DNA from: Bradyrhizobium sp.
Lineage (GTDB): Bacteria > Pseudomonadota > Alphaproteobacteria > Rhizobiales > Xanthobacteraceae
Assembly: GCF_030697065.1 (NCBI RefSeq)
Contig: NZ_JAUYQU010000171.1
Span: 1 to 49,503 of the forward strand
Reading direction: 5' to 3'
DNA: 49,503 bases
The position numbers and the translations under genes are program-made. Under the pieces are notes generated by a model that was given only the letters and a program-made list of their open reading frames with translations, searched no databases and was not told the origin of the DNA. The stretch's first letter is position 1; each line of letters begins with the position of its first letter. Positions 7,568 through 17,300 of the stretch are shown here, piece after piece.

Positions 7568-8164
7568 TCAGTGCTGGACAGCGCCCGGCAGCCCATAGGC
7601 TTCCAGCTGGGCCCGGACCTGCGCCACATTGTGCCCGAGTACCACGATATCGTGGTTGCGGCCGTCCTTGTCCTTCACATGGTCACGCAGCAGCGCCTCG
7701 GCCTTGAAGCCGAGTCCCTCGAAGATCGCGATGGCGCCGGATTGATCGACGGTCATCTGCACCATCAGCTTCTCCAGACCCGCGCCCAAGGCCAATGCGA
7801 AGGTCTCCTGCGACAGCGCCCGGCCGACCCCCTGGCCCCGCACATCCGATGAGACCACGTTGCGGATTTCGCCTACATGCGGCGACCACGACCAGGGATC
7901 GCGCACCAGGGTGCCGCAGCCGACCACCCTGCCCGCCTGCACCGCCAGCAGGCTGGTGATGGCGCCGCGTTCGATTTCCTTGATCCAGGCCGAGAGCACC
8001 TTGGGCTCGCTGATGTTGCGCGGCAGGAACAACAGATCATGCACCGGCAGTTTTTGCGCGAAGTCGAGCACCGCGGCCTCGTCGGCCGCCGCCATCAGGC
8101 GGAATTCGATCTCGCCGGCTTCGGTCTGCACGCGGCGCGGATAGGTTCGGGTCTCGTCGCTCAT
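7568..8164 (-). CDS. GNAT family N-acetyltransferase coupled to phaC
   Basis: A 198-residue acetyltransferase of the GNAT fold. The acetyl-CoA-binding motif A is visible as NVVSSDVRGQGVGRALSQ (V-R-G-Q-G-V-G, about residues 102-119), with motif B near AIFEGLGFKAEALLRDHV. Its ATG (8162-8164) overlaps the stop of phaC in an ATGA junction, so the two are translationally coupled. The open frame extends 13 codons further into phaC, but the overlap start is more likely. Acceptor substrate is unknown. Its place as third gene of a phaE-phaC operon is unusual for a GNAT enzyme and may point to a role in PHA metabolism or in modifying an operon product. Confidence 0.85.
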   Translation of the reverse strand: MSDETRTYPRRVQTEAGEIEFRLMAAADEAAVLDFAQKLPVHDLLFLPRNISEPKVLSAWIKEIERGAITSLLAVQAGRVVGCGTLVRDPWSWSPHVGEIRNVVSSDVRGQGVGRALSQETFALALGAGLEKLMVQMTVDQSGAIAIFEGLGFKAEALLRDHVKDKDGRNHDIVVLGHNVAQVRAQLEAYGLPGAVQH

Positions 8165-9243
8165 ATCGATCTCTCGCATAACCATGAATCGAGTTTCGGC
8201 CACAGCCGCTTGACGGCGTTGGCGCCGGCGACGACGCTGACATGGCCGCCCTTCAGAATCACTTCTTCCTTGTCGGTCGAGCCGACCTTGGCGATCAGAT
8301 GCCTGGCCGCGTCATACGGCACGATGTGATCGTGCTCGGCCACCGCGTGCAGGATCGGCACCGTGATCTTCGAGATCTCCGCCTTGCGCCCGCCGACCGA
8401 CATGGTGTCGTTGAACAGCTTGTTGTCCCACATCAGGTCCTTGGTGATGGCGCGGAAATACTCGCCGGCCAGCGGCAGGGTATCGGTGCCCCAGCGATCC
8501 ATCATCCGGTAGGCTTTGACGTATTCGTCGTTCCAGATGTTTTCCCACAATTGCACCTGGCTGGCGGCGCGCGAGGCCGGCCGCAGCATCTCGAACGAGG
8601 ACAGGATCATTTCCGGCGGCACATTGCCGATGCTGTCGACCAGCCGGTCGACGTCGAAATAGCGGCGGTCGGAGAAATTCGAGAACAGCTTCATCTCGCG
8701 GAAATCGATCGGCGTGGTGAAGCAGATCAGGTTCTTCATCGGCCCGTCGTTGAAGATCGAGCCGTAGAGCAGCGACAGCACGCCGCCGAAGCAGTAGCCG
8801 ATCACGGTGACGTCGGTCTCGCCGGAATCCTGCTGCACGCGGCGGATGCAGTCCGGGATGAAGTCGAGGACGTAGTCCTCCATTCGCAGGCTTTTTTCTT
8901 CCGGCTTCGGCGCGGTCCAGTCCAGCATGTAGACGTCGTAGCCGCGCTTCAGCAGAAACTCGATGAAGCTCTGGCCCGGCACCATGTCGAGAATGTAGCC
9001 GCGGTTGGTGGTCGCCATCACGATCAGGATCGGCACGCGGTAGATCTCGTCGGCGACCGGGCGGTAGTGATAGAGGTTCATGGTGCCGCGGACCGCCAGG
9101 ATGTCCTTCGGCGTCGACCCCAGCGAGGGGCCGGACGAGGCGATGTATTCGACGCCCTTGATGCTGCGCTGGATCGCGCGCTGCACCTCGGACTGGATCC
9201 GGTCCGGGATCGATGCCAGATCGAGGCCGGCGGGCGCGTTCAT
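8161..9243 (-). CDS. phaC: Poly(3-hydroxyalkanoate) synthase, class III-type PhaC
   Basis: PhaC polymerises (R)-3-hydroxyacyl-CoA into PHA at the granule surface. The 360-residue length fits class III enzymes (about 355) and not class I (about 560-600). The lipase-like box GYCFGG carries Cys151 as nucleophile, and Asp305 (AEHDHIVP) and His334 (KGGHVS) complete the triad at spacings matching the Allochromatium-type enzyme. The ATG at 9241-9243 overlaps the stop of the small PhaE-like gene (ATGA), and its own stop overlaps the GNAT start in the same way. A longer open frame up to 9807 is only the shadow of the PhaE-like gene. Class III PhaC needs a PhaE partner, which the upstream gene may supply. 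Confidence 0.92.
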   Translation of the reverse strand: MNAPAGLDLASIPDRIQSEVQRAIQRSIKGVEYIASSGPSLGSTPKDILAVRGTMNLYHYRPVADEIYRVPILIVMATTNRGYILDMVPGQSFIEFLLKRGYDVYMLDWTAPKPEEKSLRMEDYVLDFIPDCIRRVQQDSGETDVTVIGYCFGGVLSLLYGSIFNDGPMKNLICFTTPIDFREMKLFSNFSDRRYFDVDRLVDSIGNVPPEMILSSFEMLRPASRAASQVQLWENIWNDEYVKAYRMMDRWGTDTLPLAGEYFRAITKDLMWDNKLFNDTMSVGGRKAEISKITVPILHAVAEHDHIVPYDAARHLIAKVGSTDKEEVILKGGHVSVVAGANAVKRLWPKLDSWLCERSI

Positions 9244-9620
9244 TTTGGCTCTCCGGCCGACGGCGGACGTTTGGTGCGCGGCGGCCTGGGCGCGCCGGGA
9301 GTTCCGCCCGCGGCGGCGGCATGGCTGTTCATGGCGTTCAGCATCGCCTTGATCTCGTTGAGCTGGCCTTCGATCGACTGCAGCCGCTCGGCCATCTGGA
9401 CCATCTGCGCCCGGCTCGGCAGGTTCATGCCGACGAGGTACTTCTCCATGAGGTCGCCGAGCTGCTTCTGCGCCCCCGCGGAGGCCCCGCCGACCTGATT
9501 GACGACCCTGGAAAATTCCGGCGACGCCATCGCCTGGTTGGCGAAGGAGTTGAACCCCTTCTCCATCTCGCCGATCATGTTCTGCCACATCGCGACCGGG
9601 TCGTTGCTCTTGTCTGCCAT
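9240..9620 (-). CDS. Small PhaE-like PHA synthase subunit
   Basis: A 126-residue, mostly helical protein whose stop overlaps the phaC start (ATGA). It begins MADKSNDPVAMWQNMIGEME, followed by MEKGFNSFANQAMASPEFSR, and carries a coiled-coil-like stretch MAERLQSIEGQLNEIKAML (about residues 76-94), then a Pro/Ala/Arg-rich tail. The coiled-coil stretch resembles the C-terminal part of class III PhaE, and the gene position matches phaE. It is much shorter than usual PhaE (about 300 residues or more) or class IV PhaR (about 200). A minimal PhaE is the best guess; a phasin-like granule protein is the alternative. A good ribosome site GGAGGGCGCCG precedes the ATG. Confidence 0.65.
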   Translation of the reverse strand: MADKSNDPVAMWQNMIGEMEKGFNSFANQAMASPEFSRVVNQVGGASAGAQKQLGDLMEKYLVGMNLPSRAQMVQMAERLQSIEGQLNEIKAMLNAMNSHAAAAGGTPGAPRPPRTKRPPSAGEPK

Positions 9621-9808
9621 CGGCGCCCTCCAGCGTGATCACCGGGGGCTTCGTTGCCCCGCCTTTTCGGCCATACCACACTGTTGCGGCGGAACGGTCA
9701 ACATAACGGGCGCGATTTGTCAGCCTGGCTGCCGCTCCGGAGCCTTCTGCAAGGCGGGAAACCGTGCGATAGAGTGCCCTGTTCGCTTGCCATTTCAGGG
9801 AGCTCATC

Positions 9809-10729
9809 GTGAATTCGCCAGCCCATCAGCCGCCGCAGATCGCGCGGGCCAACGGCATCGATATTTGTTACGAGATCTTCGGCGACGCCGCCGCGGAACC
9901 GATGCTGCTGATCATGGGGCTCGGAGCCCAGATGATCCTGTGGGACGACGAATTCTGCCGCGAGCTCGCGGCCCGCGGATTTCGCGTCATCCGCTTCGAC
10001 AACCGCGACATCGGCAAGTCCGGCAGGCTGAGCGGCGGCAAGCGGCTCACCCTGCTCGAACTGCTCAAGCTCCGATTCCTGAAAATTCCGGTTGCAGCGC
10101 CCTACAAGCTCCGCGACATGGCCGAGGACACCACCGGGCTGATGGACGCCCTCGGCATCAAGTCGGCGCACATCGTCGGCGCCTCGATGGGCGGCATGAT
10201 CGCCCAGGAAATCGCGATCTCGTTTCCGCAGCGGGTGCGCTCGCTCACCTCGATCATGTCGACGACGGGCAATCCGCGGGTGCCGCCGCCGACCCGCGAG
10301 GCTTCGGCGATGCTGATGGCGCCGCCGCCGACCACGAAGGAAGAATATCTCAAGCGTTTCGCGCAGACCTGGAAGGTGCTGCGGGTCGGCAGCTTTCCGC
10401 TCGACGAAGCCAAGGACCTCGAACGCGCCGAACGTACCTTCGAGCGCGGCCTCAATCCCAACGGCGTCGGCCGCCAGCTCCGCGCCATCCTGGCCTCGGG
10501 CAGCCGCAAGCAGAGGCTGCACGCCGTCAAGGCGCCGACGCTGGTGATTCACGGCACCGTCGATCCCCTGGTGCGTCCCGAGGGCGGCAAGGACACCGCG
10601 GCCTCGATCCCCGGCGCGAAGCTCCTGATGATCGAGGGCATGGGCCACGCGATACCGATCCCGATGTGGCCGCAGATCATCGACGCGATCGACAAGCATG
10701 CCCATGGCGCGGTGGCGAAGGCGGCGTAG
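9809..10729 (+). CDS. Alpha/beta hydrolase (methylesterase/proline-iminopeptidase-like)
   Basis: A 306-residue hydrolase starting at GTG 9809-9811 behind a CAGGGAGCTC ribosome site. It has LLIMGLGAQMILW (oxyanion strand, about residues 33-45), DNRDIGKSG (about 64-72), the nucleophile elbow GASMGG with Ser126, HGTVDPL for the acid and EGMGHAIP for the His. This set is typical of RdmC/TAP-like alpha/beta hydrolases. It is transcribed divergently from phaE-phaC across a 188-base gap. Substrate cannot be read from the sequence; the next gene on the same strand is a membrane protein and does not help. Confidence 0.87.
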   Translation: MNSPAHQPPQIARANGIDICYEIFGDAAAEPMLLIMGLGAQMILWDDEFCRELAARGFRVIRFDNRDIGKSGRLSGGKRLTLLELLKLRFLKIPVAAPYKLRDMAEDTTGLMDALGIKSAHIVGASMGGMIAQEIAISFPQRVRSLTSIMSTTGNPRVPPPTREASAMLMAPPPTTKEEYLKRFAQTWKVLRVGSFPLDEAKDLERAERTFERGLNPNGVGRQLRAILASGSRKQRLHAVKAPTLVIHGTVDPLVRPEGGKDTAASIPGAKLLMIEGMGHAIPIPMWPQIIDAIDKHAHGAVAKAA

Positions 10730-10804
10730 ATCGTGTTGTTTTCGTCCCGGCGGTCGCCGAACGAAAGCCCCCATTCAGCTGCGCATTGAGGAATTGCTCC
10801 CGGC

Positions 10805-12562
10805 ATGACAGGATTTCTGGGCTTCGCGCCCATCTACGTAAATGGGTTGCTGGCGATCCTTTTCGTACTTTTCCTGCCGGGACTGGTGCTTGTCCGCGCC
10901 TTCGATATTCCCAACGTTCCACAGCGCTGGCTGGCGGTGCTGCTCGGCAGCCTGACCTTCAATCACCTCTTTGTGGTGCTGATCGCGCTGCTGCATCTGG
11001 ACCCCCTCGTCAGCTATCGCGCGGCGGCGGCGGCTACGGTCGCCGCGCTGCTCGCCCTCGCCTTGAGGGATCGGCTCGCGCCGCAAGGCGATCAATCCGC
11101 CGGGGCGGGAATCGTCACCCTGCGGGATATTCGATGCGGCCTGCTCACCCTGGCTGCACTCGTGCTCGTCTATATCAACATCTGGAAACACGGTGTCCCC
11201 CACGTCTTCGGCGAAGGCGACGTATCAATCAGCTGGAACAGGTGGGCGCTGCTCTGGTCGCAAGGCCTGTTTCCAACGGGCTCCTATGGCTATCCGCAGC
11301 TGATACCGACCCTTTGGTCGGTCACCTACATCTTCACGGGCTCCACGGAACAGTATTTTGCCTACTACCTCCATATCGGACTGCTGATCTTTCCGATCGT
11401 TCTGACCGCCATGGTGCTGGGCCGTGGCGAATGGTGGAAGCCGGCGGCTCTGGTGCTGGTGTTCGCCTGGTTCGTGGCTGAAATACAGGATGGCTGGCTG
11501 CGGGCGTCGTTGCAGGAGGGCTACCCGGACTGGGGGGCCGCCATATCGGCATTATGCGGCGCGGCCCTGTTCATCGCCAATGCGCCGGATGGCCGGTTCG
11601 ACAGGGACAAGATCGTCGCTGCGCTGCTCTCTCTGTGTCTGCTGACCATGGCTGCGACGACGAAGCCGCTATTCGGACTGATCGCGATCGCGGTGCTGAC
11701 GGCCATCTGCATCGATGCCGCCCGAAATCTCGGCGCCCGCGACCGTAACCGGTTTCTCGCGGCAGCAGTCGGGTTGTTCCTCGCCTATATGGCAGCTTAC
11801 GCGCTGGTCTATGCCAACCTCGCCGTTCGCTCGATGCCGAATTATCCGGTTTCCGACCTGTCCGACAGACTCGCGCGCGCGCTTTCGCTGTTCAACCGGA
11901 ACTTCACGCTGCCGTTCCGGATCCTGGCGGTCGCCGGCCTGTTGATGAGCCCGTTCCTGCCACGGGTTCGCTGGCTCGCGCTGCCATTGTTCATCAGCAT
12001 TTCGGTGTGGGCCAATACCGCCAGCTACGACCTGCGCAACGTGCTCGGCCCGCTGGCGATCTGCGCCTTCATTCCGGTGTATGCCGCGGCCCGCGCCTGG
12101 ACAAGGCGCGGAGAGATTGCCGAAGGGCGACGATGGACCGTGTCGGACGCCGCCATCGCCGCCGGGCTCGCCGCGGCGGCGATCGGGTTGAGCCTGCCAC
12201 TGGCGGTGAGCGACCAGACGATCAAGCAACGGTTCGCCGACGAACAGATTCGCGAAGGCTCCGGTCGCGAAATCAACGAGAAGGTGGGCGACCTGCTCCG
12301 CAGGGGCTGCACGGTACTGACCGGCAACGCCTATCTCTACACCATCTCGGCGTTCCTGCCGTTCAAGGACCAGCTGCAATACTCCACCTTCGGCGAACCG
12401 ATCGGCGATCCCACCCTCGCAGCGCTCCGGGAGCCGAAGGGCTGCACCGCGATCCTGTATGTCCCCAGCCGCACCCATGCCTCGGTGCTGAATTTCATCA
12501 CCGCGGGAAGCTTTACCACGGTGATCGACAGCAATGGCACGGTGCTGGCGACGTCAAACTGA
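10805..12562 (+). CDS. Polytopic membrane protein, GT-C glycosyltransferase-like
   Basis: A 585-residue protein with about 11-13 hydrophobic segments spread from residue 10 to about 465, then a soluble C-terminal part of roughly 115 residues. Between the third and fourth hydrophobic segments lies GEGDVSISWNRWALLWSQ, an acidic-aromatic loop placed like the catalytic loop of GT-C lipid-linked sugar transferases (PMT/GT39 style), and SYGYPQLIPTLWS follows. It converges on a methyltransferase and a GT2-GtrA gene, leaving only two bases between stops. A role in decorating a surface glycan or lipid is inferred from architecture and neighbours; no close family is recognised. Confidence 0.7.
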   Translation: MTGFLGFAPIYVNGLLAILFVLFLPGLVLVRAFDIPNVPQRWLAVLLGSLTFNHLFVVLIALLHLDPLVSYRAAAAATVAALLALALRDRLAPQGDQSAGAGIVTLRDIRCGLLTLAALVLVYINIWKHGVPHVFGEGDVSISWNRWALLWSQGLFPTGSYGYPQLIPTLWSVTYIFTGSTEQYFAYYLHIGLLIFPIVLTAMVLGRGEWWKPAALVLVFAWFVAEIQDGWLRASLQEGYPDWGAAISALCGAALFIANAPDGRFDRDKIVAALLSLCLLTMAATTKPLFGLIAIAVLTAICIDAARNLGARDRNRFLAAAVGLFLAYMAAYALVYANLAVRSMPNYPVSDLSDRLARALSLFNRNFTLPFRILAVAGLLMSPFLPRVRWLALPLFISISVWANTASYDLRNVLGPLAICAFIPVYAAARAWTRRGEIAEGRRWTVSDAAIAAGLAAAAIGLSLPLAVSDQTIKQRFADEQIREGSGREINEKVGDLLRRGCTVLTGNAYLYTISAFLPFKDQLQYSTFGEPIGDPTLAALREPKGCTAILYVPSRTHASVLNFITAGSFTTVIDSNGTVLATSN

Positions 12563-12564
12563 CG

Positions 12565-13209
12565 TCATCGCAATTTCCGCACCTCGACGCAGTATTGCGT
12601 AAGGATCAGCGGCCACAAAATCCGCGCCGATCTGATCTCGCCCAGGCCGGCGACCGCCCGCTCGAACTCCGGCAGCCGGAGCGGCCGTTCGTCGTGAAAG
12701 ATCCAGTTGTTTGTCGCCTCGGCCAGGCCCCGCACGGCGCGATAAAGCCACGTCGGCGTCGGAAAGGTGATGATGGCCGTCCCGCCCGGCCGCAAATAAT
12801 CGAAATGAGCGGCAACGGCCCTTGCGGTCCCGGCGGGATCGAAATGCTCGATCAATCCGACGCTGAACACGATATCGTACAGCCGGTCGGGCTTCGATGC
12901 CGACAACACGTCACCCAGGCCGACCGAGACACGGCCGTCGCTGGCATAGCGCGACCGCAGCAGATCGAGCCCCAACCGGTTGCTGTCGATCACGTCGTAT
13001 CGCGCGGGGGCGACCTCGGCCAGAATCTGATCGATGAAACAGCTGTTGGCGCCGCCGAATTCGAGAATCGACGCCTGCGCTCCGCCATTCTTCCGCAGCA
13101 ATTCCACCAGGATGGAAGCGGTATGCCTGCGGGTCAGCGAGGCCGTGCGATAGGGCCTTGCGTAATAACTGTCCCAATCGGTTTGCGCCGGTTTCAAGCT
13201 TCGTTCCAT
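12565..13209 (-). CDS. Class I SAM-dependent methyltransferase
   Basis: A 214-residue methyltransferase. SAM-binding motif I reads ILEFGGANSCFIDQI (about residues 48-62), the acidic strand-2 end is DVIDSN, motif III-like DIVFSVGLIEHF lies near residue 110, and a Pro-rich YLRPGGTAIITFPTP strand follows. The ATG at 13207-13209 overlaps the end of the upstream glycosyltransferase by 16 bases, so the pair is coupled. A much longer frame to 13977 is the shadow of that glycosyltransferase. Target is unknown; coupling to a GT2-GtrA enzyme suggests a lipid-linked sugar or glycan. Confidence 0.86.
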   Translation of the reverse strand: MERSLKPAQTDWDSYYARPYRTASLTRRHTASILVELLRKNGGAQASILEFGGANSCFIDQILAEVAPARYDVIDSNRLGLDLLRSRYASDGRVSVGLGDVLSASKPDRLYDIVFSVGLIEHFDPAGTARAVAAHFDYLRPGGTAIITFPTPTWLYRAVRGLAEATNNWIFHDERPLRLPEFERAVAGLGEIRSARILWPLILTQYCVEVRKLR

Positions 13210-14228
13210 TTCCGGAAAATGAAGTCCCGCAGGAACATGAAATTGAAGATCCAGATGAAGGATTCCACCAGCGCCTTGGCCAGGAGGGGCGAATTCAAGA
13301 GGTGTCCGGTAAACTGCCCCTGCAATACCGAGGATATGTATCCGGAGAAAAACACGTAAGCGACATAGGCGACGAAGATCGAGACTCCCGCCTCGCTCTT
13401 GAAGACATATTTTCTCAACAGCAGGAATTGTATCCACAGCGCAACCGCGCGCGCGGACATATTGGCGCCGAGCAGCGCCATGCCGTTGGTCGTCAGGATG
13501 TAGAACACGAAGAAATCCGTCAGCGCCGTCGCGATGCTCGATAATGCGTAACGCAGCAGCACGAAGTAGATTCGAAACGAATCGAGCACCGGGTTGAAAT
13601 GCGATCCGCTGTTGTCGTCGATGTAGACCGTCCGGATCGGTATCTCCCTGAATTTGAGGCCGGCGGATTTGGCGGCGATGATCTGTTCGGTCTCGAATTC
13701 GTAGCGGTTCGACCGGATAGCGAGATTTGATTCCATCAGCCGGCGCGGAATGCCGCGCAGGCCGGTTTGGGTGTCGGACAGCTTGATACCGATCAGAAAG
13801 CGATAGATGTAGCGCGAAACGACGTTGCCGATCCTGCTGCGAAACGGAACATCGCGCTTGAAATCCCGCGATCCAAAGATCACTTCGGTCGGCCGCTCTC
13901 GAAGCTCGTTCGCAACCCTGATGATGTCCTCTACCGCATGCTGGCCGTCGGCATCCGCCGTTACCACCCCAGCGCAATCCGGATGATTCACCAGCACATG
14001 GTTCATGCCATGCTTGAGCGCGGCGCCCTTGCCGAGATTGACGGCGTTCGTCAGGACGACGGTGTCGGATATTCGGGCGGCGCGCTGAAACAGTTCACGG
14101 TAGGCCGGGCCGCTGCCGTCATCGACCACGACGAACGGAGATGGGTCCATTTTCCGAAGCTGTTCCAGCAGCTCGCAAAACAGCACCGACGGCTGGTAGG
14201 ATGGGAACAGGAAGAGGATCGCCGACAT
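13194..14228 (-). CDS. GT2 glycosyltransferase fused to a GtrA-like membrane domain
   Basis: The 344-residue product joins two parts. Residues 1-220 are a GT-A family 2 transferase with VVVDDGSG (nucleotide site), TADADGQHAVEDI (DXD-like metal site) and DTQTGLRGIP, the signature of DPM1/GtrB-type polyprenyl-phosphate glycosyltransferases. Residues about 225-344 form four hydrophobic segments of the GtrA/DPMS type, thought to flip or stabilise the lipid-linked sugar. Such enzymes put a sugar on undecaprenyl phosphate for later transfer by GT-C enzymes, and a GT-C-like protein lies convergently next door. The ATG at 14226-14228 is the natural start. Confidence 0.88.
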   Translation of the reverse strand: MSAILFLFPSYQPSVLFCELLEQLRKMDPSPFVVVDDGSGPAYRELFQRAARISDTVVLTNAVNLGKGAALKHGMNHVLVNHPDCAGVVTADADGQHAVEDIIRVANELRERPTEVIFGSRDFKRDVPFRSRIGNVVSRYIYRFLIGIKLSDTQTGLRGIPRRLMESNLAIRSNRYEFETEQIIAAKSAGLKFREIPIRTVYIDDNSGSHFNPVLDSFRIYFVLLRYALSSIATALTDFFVFYILTTNGMALLGANMSARAVALWIQFLLLRKYVFKSEAGVSIFVAYVAYVFFSGYISSVLQGQFTGHLLNSPLLAKALVESFIWIFNFMFLRDFIFRKWNEA

Positions 14229-14317
14229 GGCGGACTTCTACCGACGCGATCTCGCGGGGTAAAGTGGCTTCGTCGTCCCGTCACACCTTCGCGGCGACGA
14301 CCCGCTGAAAACCCGCC

Positions 14318-17300
14318 CTATCCCCCCGCCCAGACATCCAGCACATAGCGGTTGCCGGTGCCCATTTCGTCGATCCAGCGCAATCCCGCCGCCGCATCGG
14401 CGCCGGTGCGTTCGCGATGGATCGCCACCAGCGCCGCCTTGACGTCCGGTTCCATCCTGCTGCCGTCGCCGCAGACATAGACGATCGCGCCCTGTTCGAT
14501 CAGGCTCCAAACCCGCTCCTTCTGCGCCGCCACCAGGTGCTGCACATAGGTCTTCGGACCCTCCGCGCGCGAGAATGCGGTGTGCAATTCGCCGATGCCG
14601 GCGGCCGCGCAGGCCTTCAGTTCGTCGGCGTAGAGAAAATCCTGATCGGGATGGCGGCAGCCGAAGAACAGCATGGCCGGGCCGAGGCTGGCGCCTCTGG
14701 CCTTGCGGGCCTCCCGCTCCTGCAGGAAGCCGCGAAACGGCGCCAGACCGGTTCCTGGCCCGATCATGATGATGGGCACCGACGCATCGTCGGGCAGCCG
14801 GAAGCCGGCCTTGGTCTCGCGCACCGTGGCCTGGATGGTATCGCCCGCGCGGCGGCTGGCGAGGTAGTTCGAACAGATGCCCTTGTAGACGCCGCGTCCT
14901 GAACCCGCGGGTCCCTCCACCACGGCGACGGTGACGCTGCAGCGGCTGGCATCGACCGACGGCGACGACGAGATCGAATAATAGCGCGGCGCCAGCAGCG
15001 ACAGCATCTCGAGATAGGCGTGGAACGGCAGTTCGCAGGCCGGATGCTCTTCCAGCAGGTCGAATACCGATTTGCGCCGGGTCAGGATGTCGGTGCGGTA
15101 GCGTTCGTCGGCGGCGGCATCGTCGCCGACATAGGCCAGCAGCTTCGGCCGCGTCACCGGGCAGCGCGTGTGCTCCGACATGATCTGGATCTGCTTGCGG
15201 GTCGCGACCTGCTGCAGTTCGACGAATTCGGAGAGCAGCCGACCGACCGAGACGATGTCGCCGACCGGCAATTGCGCGCGGCGGCCCTCGGCGACCTGCA
15301 GCCGGATCTGGTCGCCCGGCAGAAAGCCGAAGCGGCGCGCGACGGCATCGACCAGCGACGGGTCGTTGCGCGGCACCACGCTGAGATGATCGCCAACCCG
15401 GTAAGTCATGCCGGGGGGCAATTCGACTTCGATATGTCGGGTCGACCGGTCCGAGGCGGTGGCGCCGGTCTTGTTCTGCAGCTCGGTGTTGACGAGCACC
15501 TTCATCGGCGCGACGCCGCCGAGTGCAACCGCCGCATTGACGGCGGTCGGGGCCACCGGCTCGATCCGGTACAGCGGCTCGTCGTCGGCGCTGCGGCTGA
15601 AGCTCGAATCGACTCCGAATTCCTTCATCGCCTGCGGGGCCGCCCTGGCCAGCCAGCTTTCGAACTGGCCGTCGAGGTCGCTGCGGGCATCGCCCTCGCC
15701 GCGCGCATACACGCCGCGCGCACCATGCGCCGCCAGTTGCTCGTCGATCAGGCGCGGCACCGACTGATAGGTCGCGGCCCAATCGCTGTTGCCGCAGCCG
15801 AACACGGCATACCGCACCTTCGAAAACGCATCCTTCGGCAGGTCGCCGCCGAGCCATTTGACGAACCGGGTGGCGTTGTCGGGCGCGGCGCCGTTGTAGG
15901 ACGCGCAGAAGATCAGCACACCGCCCTCTTCCGGCAGCTTGCCGACGAAATCATCGAGCGGCGCGAGCTTGGTGGCAAACCCGTTGACCTCGGCGAGATC
16001 GGCCACCCGGGTCGCCAGTTCCTCGGCGGTGCCGAGGTTCGATCCGTACAGCACCAACAGCGGGGTGTTATGTGCGGGGCGGGTGCGCGCAGGCGGGGCA
16101 GCGGCACCGGCCGACGCCGCCGCCGTGGTCGCGGCGCGGCCGGCAAAGGCGCCGCGCTCGGTGTCGGTGCGCGGGCGCACCTTGATCTTGAAGCCGTCGG
16201 GCTTGATGGTCAGCGTTTCCTTCAGCACCATCTGGTAACGATGAACGTCGAGCAGCTTGAAGCGCTGCAGGATCATGCCGATCGCCAGCGCCGCCTCATG
16301 CATGGCAAAGCCGCGGCCGATGCAGGCACGCTGGCCGTTGCCGAACGGCTTCCAGGCATTGACGGGGCGCGCCGCCTCGGCCTCGCGGCTGAAATTCTCG
16401 GGATCGAAGGCGTCGGGATTGGGACCCCAGACGCTGGGGTCGCGATGCAGCGCCATCACCAGCACCGTGATGAAAGTGTTCTTCCTCAAGTGGTACTTGC
16501 CGCCGATGGTTTCGTCCTGCAGCGGCGAAATGCCGTAGGCCGGCGCCGGCGGCCACAGCCGCAGCGCTTCCTTGAGTATCTGCGTGATGTAGGTGAGTTG
16601 CGTGACCTGCTGATAGGTCGGCCGCGCGTCGGTATCGGGGCCGAGCACCCGGTCGACTTCCTCATAGGCCTTCTTGAGCACCTCGGGATGCTTCAGCAGC
16701 GCATAGATCGTGCAGGACAACAGCCCGCTGGTGGTCTCGTGGCCGGCGATCAGGAAGGTGTTGATCTGGTAGCGGATGTTGACGTCGTCGAGCTGTTCGC
16801 CGGTGACACGGTCGACGCCGGTCATCATGGCGCCGAGCATGTCCTTCTTGCCCTCGGCGGCCTCGGCGTTCTTGCGGCGTTCAGCGACGATCTCGTCGAC
16901 CATCCTGTTCATGAAGGCGACGTCGGCGGCGAGATCGCGGCGGCGCTTCTGCAGCCACAGGCTCTCCAGCGGAATGCCGCGGGTCATCATAATGGTCTCG
17001 AGCGACCGCACCAGCGATTCCACGAAGGGATGGTAGTCGCGCCGGTAGAACGAATTGAACCGGTAGTCGAAGCCGCACAGGCCGATGGTGTCGAGCGTCA
17101 GCGCCGTCATGTCGTGCACGACGTCGATCTCCTCGTCGCCGTTCAGCCGCTCCCACTTCTTCACCAGCTGTTCGGCGATGTCGACCATGCTCGGATGATA
17201 GGACTGCATGGCGCGGTTGCCGAACGGCGTCAGCAGGATGTTGTGCGCCTTGCTCCAGTTCGGCTCGGTGGTATCCGCCGTGAACAGGCCGTCGCCGCCG

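Noticed and set aside
9244..9807. N-terminal extension of phaC to 548 residues
   Set aside because: The extra part lies across the PhaE-like gene in another frame and is low-complexity; PhaC has normal class III length from ATG 9243.
13210..13977. N-terminal extension of the methyltransferase at 12565-13209
   Set aside because: It is the shadow of the GT2-GtrA gene; the methyltransferase fold starts at 13209.
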